A stretch of DNA of 64,000 bases, taken from contig NZ_JAPYPG010000001.1 of NCBI RefSeq assembly GCF_029937755.1, forward strand, positions 744,001-808,000, in the 5' to 3' direction. How positions within the stretch are numbered: the first letter of the stretch is position 1; each line of letters begins with the position of its first letter. A program made the translations under genes and the position numbers. The notes under the pieces are model-generated. The model was given only the letters and a program-made list of their open reading frames with translations, was not told the origin of the DNA and made no database searches. Of this stretch, positions 41,068-50,620 are shown piece by piece. The DNA is from Henriciella sp. GTDB lineage: Bacteria; Pseudomonadota; Alphaproteobacteria; Caulobacterales; Hyphomonadaceae.

Positions 41068-42366
41068 CTAGTTCTTCATGGCCTCGAAGAATTCGTCATT
41101 GGTCTTGGTCTGACGAAGCTTGTCGAGCAGGAAGTCCACGGCATCCGAGGTGCCCATCGGATTGAGGATACGGCGCAGGATATAGATCTTCTGCAGCTGT
41201 TCCTTCGGCGTGATGAGCTCTTCCTTGCGGGTACCTGACTTCATGATGTCGATGGCCGGGAAGGTCCGCTTGTCGGCGATCTTCCGGTCGAGGACGATTT
41301 CCGAGTTACCCGTGCCCTTGAACTCTTCGAAAATCACTTCGTCCATCCGCGAGCCGGTATCGATCAGGGCTGTCGCGATAATTGTCAGCGAACCGCCGCC
41401 TTCAATATTCCGCGCGGCGCCAAAGAAGCGCTTCGGACGTTGAAGCGCATTGGCGTCGACACCGCCAGTCAGCACCTTGCCGGAACTCGGAACGGTCGTG
41501 TTGTAGGCACGGCCCAGACGCGTGATGGAGTCGAGCAGGATAACCACATCGCGGCCATGCTCGGCCAGGCGTTTGGCCTTTTCGATCACCATTTCAGCAA
41601 CAGCCACGTGGCGGGTCGCCGGCTCATCGAAGGTCGAGGAAATAACCTCACCCTTCACCGAGCGCTTCATGTCCGTCACTTCTTCCGGGCGCTCATCGAT
41701 CAGCAGGACGATGAGATAGCAGTCCGGGTGATTTTCCTCGATCGAGGCGGCGATGTTCTGGAGAAGAACGGTCTTACCGGTCCGCGGCGGCGCGACGATC
41801 AGGGCGCGCTGGCCCTTGCCGATCGGCGAAACGATGTCGATGACGCGGCCGGAGCGGTCTTTCTTGGTCGGATCCTGGCTCTCCATATGGAGACGCTCTT
41901 CAGGATAAAGCGGAACCAGATTGTCAAAGTGGACTTTCTGGCGTGCCTTTTCCGGTTCCTCGAAATTGATCGAGTTCACGCTCATCAGCGCGAAATAGCG
42001 TTCCCCGTCGCCAGGCTCCTTGATCGGGCCTTCAACGGTATCGCCGGTTTTCAGGCCAGCCTGCTTCAGCAGCTTGGGATTGACATAGATGTCGTCCGGC
42101 CCGGGAAGATAGTTCGACTCCGGCGAGCGCATGAAGCCAAACCCGTCGGTCAGGACTTCGAGAACACCGCGACCGATGATCGTAATATCGCGCTCAGCGA
42201 GTTCCCGGAGGATGGCATAGAGCATGTCCTGCGTTCGGAGCGAGGAAGCGTTCTCAACCTCGAGGCTTTCGGCATAGGCAAGCAGCTCGGTCGGGCTCTT
42301 GGCTTTCAGGTCGCGCAGGTAAACGTGGCGCTGGTCGTTTTCGGATTCGATGACGATGTCGGACAT
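41068..42366 (-). CDS. rho: Transcription termination factor Rho
   Basis: [64 protein letters not shown]. Confidence 0.98.
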   Translation of the reverse strand: MSDIVIESENDQRHVYLRDLKAKSPTELLAYAESLEVENASSLRTQDMLYAILRELAERDITIIGRGVLEVLTDGFGFMRSPESNYLPGPDDIYVNPKLLKQAGLKTGDTVEGPIKEPGDGERYFALMSVNSINFEEPEKARQKVHFDNLVPLYPEERLHMESQDPTKKDRSGRVIDIVSPIGKGQRALIVAPPRTGKTVLLQNIAASIEENHPDCYLIVLLIDERPEEVTDMKRSVKGEVISSTFDEPATRHVAVAEMVIEKAKRLAEHGRDVVILLDSITRLGRAYNTTVPSSGKVLTGGVDANALQRPKRFFGAARNIEGGGSLTIIATALIDTGSRMDEVIFEEFKGTGNSEIVLDRKIADKRTFPAIDIMKSGTRKEELITPKEQLQKIYILRRILNPMGTSDAVDFLLDKLRQTKTNDEFFEAMKN

Positions 42367-42506
42367 GGATGCTCTGATAGGGTCGTCCGGCCGGTATGGC
42401 TGGAGAAAAGCTGTATCGGGAAGCGCGCCCACCCAGGACGGGCAGCGACTATATGGCCCCGCTTATGATCCTCGAAGGCTCAATCGTCAAGAGTGGAAGT
42501 CCAGCC

Positions 42507-42932
42507 TCAGAAGGGACGGACAATCACCATGATCACAATAACGATCAGGAGGATAAACGGTACCTCGTTCATCATCTTCAGTCGCTTGGCTGAAACGGTT
42601 TCGCCCCGGTCAATTTTCTTGCCAACCGAGATGAAATACCCGTGCAGCCCCGTCAGGATCAGGACAAACAGAAGTTTCACGTGAAACCAGCCCATCTGAA
42701 GAAGCGCCGGATTCATGACCACCATCGCAATCCCCAATACCCAGACCAGGATAACCGATGGTGTCAGAATGATATGGCGAAGCTTGGTCGATGCCGACTT
42801 CATCGTCTCGAAGAGCGGTTCGCCCGGTTTCGATCCAAGCTGATGAAGCTTGTAACGCGGCTGGATCAGCATGCCGGCCATGAAGGCGACGACAAAGATA
42901 AGATGAAGAGCCTTGACCCAGAGATACGCCAT
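42507..42932 (-). CDS. hemJ: Protoporphyrinogen oxidase HemJ
   Basis: LWVKALHLIFVVAFMAGMLIQPRYKLHQ; four hydrophobic segments; next to hemE. Confidence 0.9.
   Translation of the reverse strand: MAYLWVKALHLIFVVAFMAGMLIQPRYKLHQLGSKPGEPLFETMKSASTKLRHIILTPSVILVWVLGIAMVVMNPALLQMGWFHVKLLFVLILTGLHGYFISVGKKIDRGETVSAKRLKMMNEVPFILLIVIVIMVIVRPF
42673..42688. promoter_or_regulatory. parS-like site (14/16; perfect GTTTCACGTGAAAC core), inside hemJ
   Basis: AGTTTCACGTGAAACC. Confidence 0.85.
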
Positions 42933-42955
42933 TCAATTGTTCCGTATACTGTATA

Positions 42956-44002
42956 TTATTTGGCAGCCTGCGCCCGCACGAGCTCCACAACCCGCTCGAC
43001 ATGCTTGATCGGGGTCGTCGGCAGGACGCCATGCCCAAGATTGAAAATGTGCGGGCGGTCCCGATAGGCATCGATCAGTTCGATCACCCGGCGTTCCATC
43101 TTGTCACCGCCGGCCATCAGGAGCAGGGGATCAAGATGGCCCTGGACCGGGAAATGGTCCGGCAATTCACGATTGACGAAAGCGGGCGAGACCGCCGTAT
43201 CGAGACCGACTGCGCTGACACCCGTTACATCAGTATAGGCTGGCAACATGGTTGCTGCCCCACGCGGAAACCCGATAATCGGGACGGTGACGCCGAGCTC
43301 GCGCAGACGAACAACCAGTTTCCGGTTTGGCTCGATGACGATCTGTTCGAACACATCGTCGGCGAGCCCTTCCGCCCAGGATTCGAACATCATCAGGGCA
43401 TCCGCCCCCGCTTCGACCTGTGCGGCCATATAGTGCGCGGTCACTTCGACAAGATCATCCAGTAGAAGATCCAGCCCGGCCGGATTTTCATGCGCCCACA
43501 GGCGCGCGGTATTCTTGTCGGTGCCACCACGGCCTTCGATCGCATAAAGTGCAACGGTCCAGGGCGCGCCGGCAAAGCCGATCAGCGTCTTGGAGGGATC
43601 AAGTTTCTCCTTCACGCGAGAGACTGTTTCGTAAACCGGGGAAAGCCGTTCTTTCGCAGTCTGCACAGGCACCTTGTTCAGGCGACCGCCTGGAGAGACA
43701 GGCTCAACGATTGGGCCAACGCCCTTCTCGAACCGCACACCCTGTCCAAGCGCATCAAGTACGAGAAGAATGTCCGCAAAGAGGATGGCCCCGTCCATGT
43801 CATAGCGCTGGATGGGTTGAAGCGTTGCTTCCGTGGCAAGGGACGGCGTGTAGCAAAAGTCCAGGAAGTTCTTCGCTGTGGACCTGAGCTCCATATATTC
43901 GGGCAGGTGACGTCCTGCCTGCCGCATCATCCAGATGGGAACTGGGTCCCTGCGATTGCCCAGCAGAACATCCAGAAGTGGTTTTTGCGCACTGTCAGCC
44001 AT
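42956..44002 (-). CDS. hemE: Uroporphyrinogen decarboxylase
   Basis: Start trimmed to MADSAQKPLLDVLLGNRRDPVPIWMMRQAGRHLPEYMELR. Confidence 0.96.
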   Translation of the reverse strand: MADSAQKPLLDVLLGNRRDPVPIWMMRQAGRHLPEYMELRSTAKNFLDFCYTPSLATEATLQPIQRYDMDGAILFADILLVLDALGQGVRFEKGVGPIVEPVSPGGRLNKVPVQTAKERLSPVYETVSRVKEKLDPSKTLIGFAGAPWTVALYAIEGRGGTDKNTARLWAHENPAGLDLLLDDLVEVTAHYMAAQVEAGADALMMFESWAEGLADDVFEQIVIEPNRKLVVRLRELGVTVPIIGFPRGAATMLPAYTDVTGVSAVGLDTAVSPAFVNRELPDHFPVQGHLDPLLLMAGGDKMERRVIELIDAYRDRPHIFNLGHGVLPTTPIKHVERVVELVRAQAAK

Positions 44003-44132
44003 CTGGCTCCCTTCAAACTCCAAACTCGAATTTCTGCTCTTATCATTCTTAAGCGCTGGAAATCGTGGACAAACCGTCTCAGGGCGGGTTGTCACCATGA
44101 ATTCCACAGCGAGTCCAATTCTGCGGTGAAAA

Positions 44133-44147
44133 TTTACCTTCTGTTAA
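44133..44147. promoter_or_regulatory. CtrA-like motif (one mismatch)
   Basis: TTTA-CCTTCTG-TTAA. Confidence 0.45.
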
Positions 44148-44163
44148 GTCTTTGGAATCGCCG

Positions 44164-44179
44164 TTAATTCCTCGTTAAC
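44164..44179. promoter_or_regulatory. CtrA binding motif TTAA-N7-TTAAC
   Basis: TTAA-TTCCTCG-TTAAC, exact match to the CtrA consensus. Confidence 0.75.
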
Positions 44180-44357
44180 CATTTGAGAGACCCGGCTGAT
44201 TGGAACAAGGCAGGAATTCCGGCTGTGGGACTCGTCGGCATGTGGATTTCCGGTGAATGATTGTGGGGAAGATTCTCTACCCACAGCGTGTCCACAGGGG
44301 TTGTCGATTTCCTCAGGACGCTGCAGGTTCGCGCGAACCAAGAGGTCCGGAGAATCG

Positions 44358-45191
44358 ATGCGTCCGAGCATATACTTCAATGTCCATCTCGTCTCCGATT
44401 CTACAGGCGAGACGCTGAATGCTGTGATGCGTGCTGCCGCCGCGCAGTTCGAAAACGTCATCCCGCTAGAACACAATTACTATCTCGTTCGTTCCGAACG
44501 ACAGCTTGAGCGTGTGATGCGCGACATCGAAGCGGCCCCCGGCGTTGTCTGGTTCACCATTTCGGACGAGTCGCTTCGCATGAAGCTCGAGCAGTTCTGC
44601 CGGGCCAACCAGATCCCGATGCTGGCAGTGCTGGATGCGTCCATCCATCTTCTGAGCCGGCATCTTGGCGTGGCCGCGACAGACCGTGTCGCCGGCCAGC
44701 ATGCGCTGAACCAGGAATATTTCGAGCGGATCGAGGCCATCAACTTTGCGCTCGCCCATGATGACGGGCAAAATCTGCAAGGGCTGATACATGCCGATGT
44801 GATTCTTGTCGGGGTGAGCCGGACCTCGAAGACGCCAACCTGTGTCTATCTCGCCAATCGAGGCGTGAAGGCGGGGAATATCCCGCTTGTGCCAGGCGTT
44901 CCGCCGCCGCCTGTCCTGGATGAACTCGACCCGGATAAGGGCCCGCTGGTCATTGGCCTCAAGATCGGCGTGGAGCGGCTGGTCCAGATCCGCAGCCAGC
45001 GCCTGATTGCGCTGAACGAGACCTCGACCACCGACTACACCGATGAAGAAGCCGTGCGCGCCGAGGTGACGCAAGCCAGCCGGCTGTTTCAGCGCAAGAA
45101 GTGGACGATGATCGACGTCTCGCGCCGTAGTGTGGAAGAAACCGCGGCGGCCATCCTCAATAAGCTCAATGAAAAACGAGGCCAGGGATGA
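44358..45191 (+). CDS. ppsR: Pyruvate, phosphate dikinase / PEP synthase regulatory protein (DUF299 kinase-pyrophosphorylase)
   Basis: Start trimmed to MRPSIYFNVHLVSDSTGETLNAVMRAA; DVILVGVSRTSKTPTCVYLANRGVKAGNIPLVPG. Confidence 0.95.
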   Translation: MRPSIYFNVHLVSDSTGETLNAVMRAAAAQFENVIPLEHNYYLVRSERQLERVMRDIEAAPGVVWFTISDESLRMKLEQFCRANQIPMLAVLDASIHLLSRHLGVAATDRVAGQHALNQEYFERIEAINFALAHDDGQNLQGLIHADVILVGVSRTSKTPTCVYLANRGVKAGNIPLVPGVPPPPVLDELDPDKGPLVIGLKIGVERLVQIRSQRLIALNETSTTDYTDEEAVRAEVTQASRLFQRKKWTMIDVSRRSVEETAAAILNKLNEKRGQG

Positions 45192-45784
45192 GCACGGCCG
45201 TCATTCTTGCTTCGGGCAGTGAAAGCCGGCGAAACCTGCTGGCCAATGCCGGTGTGGCCGCGACCGGTATCAAGCCGAATGTCGATGAAGATGCCGCCAA
45301 GGCTGCCTTCCGCGCTGAGCGGATGCGTGTGTCCGATCAGGCGATGCGGCTTGCCGAACTGAAGGCGGTAAAGGTCTCTCGAGGGCGGGAAGGCCTGGTT
45401 ATCGGCGGCGACCAGATGCTGAACCTTGATGGCGAGGCAATGGACAAGCCGGTTGATATGGATGAAGCGGCCAGCCATTTGCGCCGTTTCTCCGGCAAGA
45501 CGCACCGGCTGGAAACGGCCATTGTGATTGCCGAAAATGGCGAGCCGGTCTGGCGTCATCTCACCTCACCAAAACTGACGGTCCGGCCGCTTACGGACGA
45601 CTACATCCAGACCTATCTGGACATGGCCGGTCCGGACATCCTCAAGACGGTCGGGGCCTATCAGCTTGAAGGTTTCGGGGCGCAACTCTTCAGCCGGATC
45701 GAGGGCGACTATTTCTCCATCCTCGGACTACCCCTGCTGCCCCTACTGGATTATTTGCGCACAAGAGGCGTAATAGCGTCATGA
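45188..45784 (+). CDS. maf: Maf-family nucleotide pyrophosphatase
   Basis: VILASGSESRRNLLANAGV; VIGGDQMLNLDGEAMDKP. Confidence 0.95.
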   Translation: MSTAVILASGSESRRNLLANAGVAATGIKPNVDEDAAKAAFRAERMRVSDQAMRLAELKAVKVSRGREGLVIGGDQMLNLDGEAMDKPVDMDEAASHLRRFSGKTHRLETAIVIAENGEPVWRHLTSPKLTVRPLTDDYIQTYLDMAGPDILKTVGAYQLEGFGAQLFSRIEGDYFSILGLPLLPLLDYLRTRGVIAS

Positions 45785-46605
45785 TTCAGCGCCTTGCCGT
45801 CATTGGAGACCCTGTCGGGCACTCCCTGTCGCCACAAATCCACATGACGTGGATCGATGCGCAGAAGCGCAATGCGTCCTACGAATCCATTCGCGTGCCG
45901 AAAGGTGAGGCGGATCGGGCGCTACAGGATTTTGCCCGCAAGGAATTCCGGGGACTGAACGTTACGCTTCCTCACAAGGAAGCCATACTCGAAACGGTCA
46001 GCGATCGTTCGCCAGCTGTCGAAGCCATAGGCGCAGCGAATACACTGACCCGAAACCCCGATGGGAGCTGGCGTGCTGACAATACGGATGCGCCCGGTCT
46101 TATGTGCGCCCTTGAGCGTGTGGGCGTATCATCTGTAGACGGAAAGACAGTGCTGGTGCTTGGGGCCGGCGGTGCTGCCCGGGCCGCGCTCTATGCGCTT
46201 GATGGGGGCGGGGCTGACCTCATCGTCCTCAATCGGACAGTCGAGAAAGCTGGCATGGTCATCGAGGCTTGTTGCGACCGGGATCATCGGTTCGGACCGC
46301 TGGAAGATATTGATAGGCATGCGGCCAAGGCAGATTTCATTGTCAATACGACAAGCGCCGGCCATGCCGGGGAGCATTTCGTTTTGCCTGATGGCAATGG
46401 ACGCCTGTTCTTCGAGATGAGTTACGGAGCGCCCGGCAAAGCGCAGATCGCGCATGCAAAAGCCCAGGGGTGGGAAGTCGAGGATGGCCTTGGCATGCTG
46501 GTTTGCCAGGCCGCCGAAAGCTTCCGCATCTGGTTTGACTGCGATCTGCCCGACATCGAGATGGCTCTTGAAGCCTGCCGCGAAACGCTCAAACTGCACG
46601 AATGA
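45781..46605 (+). CDS. aroE: Shikimate dehydrogenase
   Basis: LAVIGDPVGHSLSPQIHMTWI; GLNVTLPHKEAIL; VLVLGAGGAARAALYAL. Confidence 0.96.
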   Translation: MIQRLAVIGDPVGHSLSPQIHMTWIDAQKRNASYESIRVPKGEADRALQDFARKEFRGLNVTLPHKEAILETVSDRSPAVEAIGAANTLTRNPDGSWRADNTDAPGLMCALERVGVSSVDGKTVLVLGAGGAARAALYALDGGGADLIVLNRTVEKAGMVIEACCDRDHRFGPLEDIDRHAAKADFIVNTTSAGHAGEHFVLPDGNGRLFFEMSYGAPGKAQIAHAKAQGWEVEDGLGMLVCQAAESFRIWFDCDLPDIEMALEACRETLKLHE

Positions 46606-47207
46606 TCATTCTCGGCCTGACAGGCTCCATCGGGATGGGAAAGAGCGCCACGGCGGCGATGTTCGCCGAGGCCGGCATTCCCGTCTATGACGCAGATGCG
46701 GCAGTCCATTCCATCTACACCAAAGGTGGTCTGGCAGTGGAGCCTCTGAGCGAACGCTTTCCCGGCGTGGTCGTCGACGGAGCGATCAGCCGCCAGCGCC
46801 TGCGCGACATCGTGATGGAAGACCCCGAGGCGATGAAAGACCTTGAGGCCATCGTCCATCCCCTTGTCGGTGAGACACAGGCACAGTTCCGGCGTGATGC
46901 CATTCACTCAGGTGCGAAGCTCGCCGTCCTCGATATCCCCCTGCTTTACGAGACGGGCGGCGACAGCCGCTGCGATTATGTCGCTGTCGTCAGCGCACCC
47001 CCGGACATCCAGCGCGCGCGCGTCATGATGCGTGAGGAGATGTCGGAATCCGACCTCGAAAAAATTCTCGCCAAGCAGATGCCGGACGCCGACAAGCGCG
47101 CCCGGGCCGACTTCGTGATTTCTACAGCCTTCGGTTTCGATTTCACGCGAACCCATGTAAACGCAATCGTAGAATTGCTGACCCGCATGGAGCGTGAAGA
47201 GAGATGA
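46602..47207 (+). CDS. coaE: Dephospho-CoA kinase
   Basis: IILGLTGSIGMGKSATAAMFAEAGIPVYDADAAVH. Confidence 0.96.
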   Translation: MIILGLTGSIGMGKSATAAMFAEAGIPVYDADAAVHSIYTKGGLAVEPLSERFPGVVVDGAISRQRLRDIVMEDPEAMKDLEAIVHPLVGETQAQFRRDAIHSGAKLAVLDIPLLYETGGDSRCDYVAVVSAPPDIQRARVMMREEMSESDLEKILAKQMPDADKRARADFVISTAFGFDFTRTHVNAIVELLTRMEREER

Positions 47208-47908
47208 CGACACAGCTTCGCGAGATTGCCTTCGATACCGAAACAACAGGCCTCAACTGGTCCGGTGAGGACCGGATCATCGAGGTGGGCGCGGTTGAGC
47301 TCATCAATCATGTCGCCACCGGCCGTACCTTCCATCAGCGCATCAATCCCCGCCGCAAGGTTTCGGAAAAGACAATCGAGATTACCGGCATCACGGACGA
47401 GATGCTGGTCGATATGCCTTTCTTTGAGGATGCCTGCATCGTGGATGCCTTGCTCGAATTTATCGACGAGTCCCCGATTGTCGCCCACAATGCGAGCTTC
47501 GACCGGGGGTTTCTGAATGCTGAACTGGTTCGCTGCGGGCGGCCCGAGATCATCGTCGACCGCTGGGTCGATACCCTCGACATTGCCAAGAAGCGCTATC
47601 CGGGTGCGCCGGCATCGCTTGATGCGCTGTGCAAGCGTTTCAATATCGGGCTTGAGGCGCGGACCCTTCACGGCGCCCTGCTCGACAGCCAGCTTCTGGC
47701 CGAAGTTTATCTTGAGCTTCGTGGCGGACGGGCCCGCAGCTTCGACTTCAATGACGGGTTCGGAGATGGCAACAAGGCCCGCTTCAGCACGGCACGCCAG
47801 CGGCCTGAGCCCCTTGTGTCACTCGTGACAAAAGAAGAGGCCGAGCGTCACTCGGCCTTCCTCGAAGAACTTGGTGAAGACTCGATCTGGGCGAAGCTTC
47901 GCGCCTGA
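47204..47908 (+). CDS. dnaQ: DNA polymerase III subunit epsilon
   Basis: REIAFDTETTGLNWSGEDRIIEVGAVEL; VAHNASFDRGFLNAEL. Confidence 0.96.
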   Translation: MTTQLREIAFDTETTGLNWSGEDRIIEVGAVELINHVATGRTFHQRINPRRKVSEKTIEITGITDEMLVDMPFFEDACIVDALLEFIDESPIVAHNASFDRGFLNAELVRCGRPEIIVDRWVDTLDIAKKRYPGAPASLDALCKRFNIGLEARTLHGALLDSQLLAEVYLELRGGRARSFDFNDGFGDGNKARFSTARQRPEPLVSLVTKEEAERHSAFLEELGEDSIWAKLRA

Positions 47909-47923
47909 TCGTCAGGGACCAGC

Positions 47924-48481
47924 CTAGACCTGGCCGCCTGTACCGCCGCCATTTTCCGGCGTGGAGGTGTCCGGCATCGGCTGTTGTGGTGCAGCCTCTC
48001 CGCCCGTCTGGCCTGCAGCCTGTGCCGCCGTGCCCTGTTGGCGCTGCTGGCGATAAAGTGCGGTAAAATCGACCGGGTCGATCCGAAGCGCCGGGAAGCC
48101 GCCTTCCTGTGTGAGGTCAGCCACGATGCGGCGGGCGAACGGGAAAAGCATGCGCGGGCATTCGATCAGAAGCATGGCCTCCATGTCAGCCTGCGAGGCG
48201 CCGCGAAGCTGGAACAGACCGGCATATTGTAGCTCGATCAGGAAGAGCGCGGTGTCCTGCGTCCCGGCGCGGGCATTCATCTTCAGGACGACTTCATAGA
48301 CGCCTTCGCTCTGGTTCTGCGGAATGGCTTGCACGTCGATGCCGAGATCCACATTCGGTTGCTCGTTCACCCGGGCACCGGGATTTTCAAAGGACAGGTC
48401 CTTGATATACTGGTTTAGCACGCGCAAGCTGGGCCCCGTAGGCTGCTGGGGCTGGGGTGCGGCGTCCGACGTGTCGCTCAT
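47924..48481 (-). CDS. secB: Protein-export chaperone SecB
   Basis: LRVLNQYIKDLSFENPGAR; ECPRMLFPFARRIVADLTQEGGFPALRIDPVDFTALY. Confidence 0.95.
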   Translation of the reverse strand: MSDTSDAAPQPQQPTGPSLRVLNQYIKDLSFENPGARVNEQPNVDLGIDVQAIPQNQSEGVYEVVLKMNARAGTQDTALFLIELQYAGLFQLRGASQADMEAMLLIECPRMLFPFARRIVADLTQEGGFPALRIDPVDFTALYRQQRQQGTAAQAAGQTGGEAAPQQPMPDTSTPENGGGTGGQV

Positions 48482-48609
48482 GGGCAGAATTTCCTCTACA
48501 AACTGGGTCTGGCGCCTATCATGTGCCCACTTCATGCGCAACACTGGGTGGCACAGCAGAAAAGACCCCTATATGGGTGAGTGGTACACGCAATTCTAGT
48601 GGAGACACT

Positions 48610-49215
48610 ATGTCATCCTCGATCATCGAACTGGCCCTGCTGGCCGCCATTGCCGCGTTTGTCGGCTGGCGCCTTTACACGACGCTGGGCAGCGACAATG
48701 GCACCCCGGACGGGCGTGCGCGTTCCGAGGCGCCGCAGCCGCGCCCGGCCAGTGAGACGAGACAGCCCCAGCCCGATTCAGGCCTGCGCCCGGCCTTTAC
48801 GGGCCCTGCGGCTGCCGGGCTGGAAGCCATTCATGCGGCTGATCCATCCTTCAATCCGAGCGAGTTCCTGCAGGGGGCGCGCAGCGCTTATGAAATGCTG
48901 GCCGCGGCCTTCGCGCGCGGTGACCGGGAGACTCTGAAACCCTGGCTCGACACCGATGTCTATGAAGCCTGGGATGCCGCGATCGCCGAGCGTGAGAAGA
49001 CCGGCGCCGAGGCCCCGCAACTCCTGCGCATGCGGCATAGCGAAATCGAGGAGGCCCGGCTCGACGGAAGCATGGCCCGGGTCACCGTGCGCTTCGAGGC
49101 TGAGCTCGGCGAAGGCGACCTGACGCGCAAGTCCGAAGAATACTGGACCTTCATGCGCGATACGAGTTCCGAGGATCCAAACTGGCTGCTCGACGATGTC
49201 GACGTGGCCGGCTAG
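48610..49215 (+). CDS. Tim44/TimA-domain protein
   Basis: N-terminal TM; DPSFNPSEFLQGARSAYEMLAAAFARGDRETLKPWLDTDVYEAW. Confidence 0.9.
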   Translation: MSSSIIELALLAAIAAFVGWRLYTTLGSDNGTPDGRARSEAPQPRPASETRQPQPDSGLRPAFTGPAAAGLEAIHAADPSFNPSEFLQGARSAYEMLAAAFARGDRETLKPWLDTDVYEAWDAAIAEREKTGAEAPQLLRMRHSEIEEARLDGSMARVTVRFEAELGEGDLTRKSEEYWTFMRDTSSEDPNWLLDDVDVAG

Positions 49216-49393
49216 GCTAGGCCTCTCATGACATGAGCGCACATTCAGCGCGCTTGGGCCTGTCATTCAGTTCAGTATGAGAGATCGAAGGTCGTGTTCG
49301 CTGGGCGCTGACTTGGTGCCAGGCTGAATGAGGGGTCAGGATCGCCGATATTAGGAGTTGTCGGTCTGCCAGAAGCCCGGCAACCTTAAGCCC

Positions 49394-50620
49394 ATGTTGC
49401 GCCCCCTCTTCTTCGCATCGCTTCTGCTGCTGTCGGCCTGTGCTTCCTCACCTCGTCAGGAACCGGAACCGCCACCATTTGAGCAGGGCCCCGACACCAG
49501 CACCGAAGCCCCTGCCCCGATGCGGCCGCCCGTTCCGGCAGCATTCGCTTCGCTTCCTGGCTGGGCGAGTGCTGATGTTCTTCCGGGTCTCGAGGCCTTC
49601 CGGAAAAGCTGTGCCGTTTTCCAGAGGCGGGATCGCTCGGCCTTGCTTTCACAAGCCTCCCCATGGGCGGGCCGGATCGAGGACTGGCTGCCGGCCTGTG
49701 CGACGCTTGATGTCGCAATGGACGAAGCCAGCGCACGCACCGTCATGCAGACCCTCTTCCAGCCGGTGGAGATCCGTAGTTCCGATGGTGAGTCGCGCTT
49801 CACGGGCTATTTCGAGCCGGTTTATGACGCGCGCTATTACCCTCAATATCCTTACACCGAGCCGGTCCCGGCCTTGCCTGAAGATCTCGTTTCCGAAGGC
49901 GGTGACAATGTCTACCAGCGTCTATCGGGCGGCAGTCGGCGACCCTATCCGGCGCGTGCGGAGATCACACGAAATGGCGTCGGGCCGCTTGCCTATGCTC
50001 ACCCCGCCGATGTCTTCTTTCTGCAGATCCAGGGCTCCGGCAAGCTCCGCTTTCCGGATGGTCGTGTCGTGAAAGCCGCCTACGCTGCCCATAATGGCCG
50101 GCCGTTCCGATCGACCGCCAACTGGCTTTATGAGCGCGGCTGGATTTCGCGGGGCGAGCGCAGCATGCAGGGCATTCGCGCCTGGATGGACCGGGCAAGC
50201 CCGGAGCGTGTGCGCCAGGCCATGAACGCCAATCCGCGCTTTGTTTTCTTCACGCTGGAAGAGACCAATGCTAGCGCCAGTGGTCCGAAAGGGGCGATGA
50301 CGGTTCCGCTCACCCCGCTCGGCTCCATGGCGGTTGACCGCTCCTTCCATCCGCTTGGTGTCCCGGTTTTCGTAAACACCTCCGCCCCGGGCCTCGGCGG
50401 CGACTGGGCGGGCCTCCTCAATGCGCAGGATACAGGCGGCGCGATTACAGGCGCGGTACGAGGTGACATCTATTTCGGCACCGGTCCCGAAGCCGGCGAC
50501 AGGGCCGGCACGATGAATGCGCCCGGCCGGCTGTGGGTTCTCCTTCCGCGCGCCGTGGCCGCCCGCCTCAATGGCCGGGATGCCTATGCGGCTCTTGGAT
50601 CACCGACCCCATCGCCTTAA
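49394..50620 (+). CDS. mltA: Murein transglycosylase A (MltA), lipoprotein
   Basis: Lipobox LLLLSACASS; FTGYFEP; FFLQIQGSGKLRFPDG; AQDTGGAITGAVRGDIYFGTG. Confidence 0.93.
   Translation: MLRPLFFASLLLLSACASSPRQEPEPPPFEQGPDTSTEAPAPMRPPVPAAFASLPGWASADVLPGLEAFRKSCAVFQRRDRSALLSQASPWAGRIEDWLPACATLDVAMDEASARTVMQTLFQPVEIRSSDGESRFTGYFEPVYDARYYPQYPYTEPVPALPEDLVSEGGDNVYQRLSGGSRRPYPARAEITRNGVGPLAYAHPADVFFLQIQGSGKLRFPDGRVVKAAYAAHNGRPFRSTANWLYERGWISRGERSMQGIRAWMDRASPERVRQAMNANPRFVFFTLEETNASASGPKGAMTVPLTPLGSMAVDRSFHPLGVPVFVNTSAPGLGGDWAGLLNAQDTGGAITGAVRGDIYFGTGPEAGDRAGTMNAPGRLWVLLPRAVAARLNGRDAYAALGSPTPSP

Larger units (their letters stand above)
44003..44357. other. oriC: Candidate chromosomal replication origin (oriC)
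   Basis: hemE/ppsR intergenic position as in Caulobacter; AT-rich block; two CtrA-like motifs; DnaA-box-like 9-mers; five GANTC; transcription diverges on both sides; parS sites flank it. Confidence 0.85.

Noticed and set aside
41440-42468. 342-aa plus-strand ORF
   Set aside because: Antisense to rho; shadow ORF
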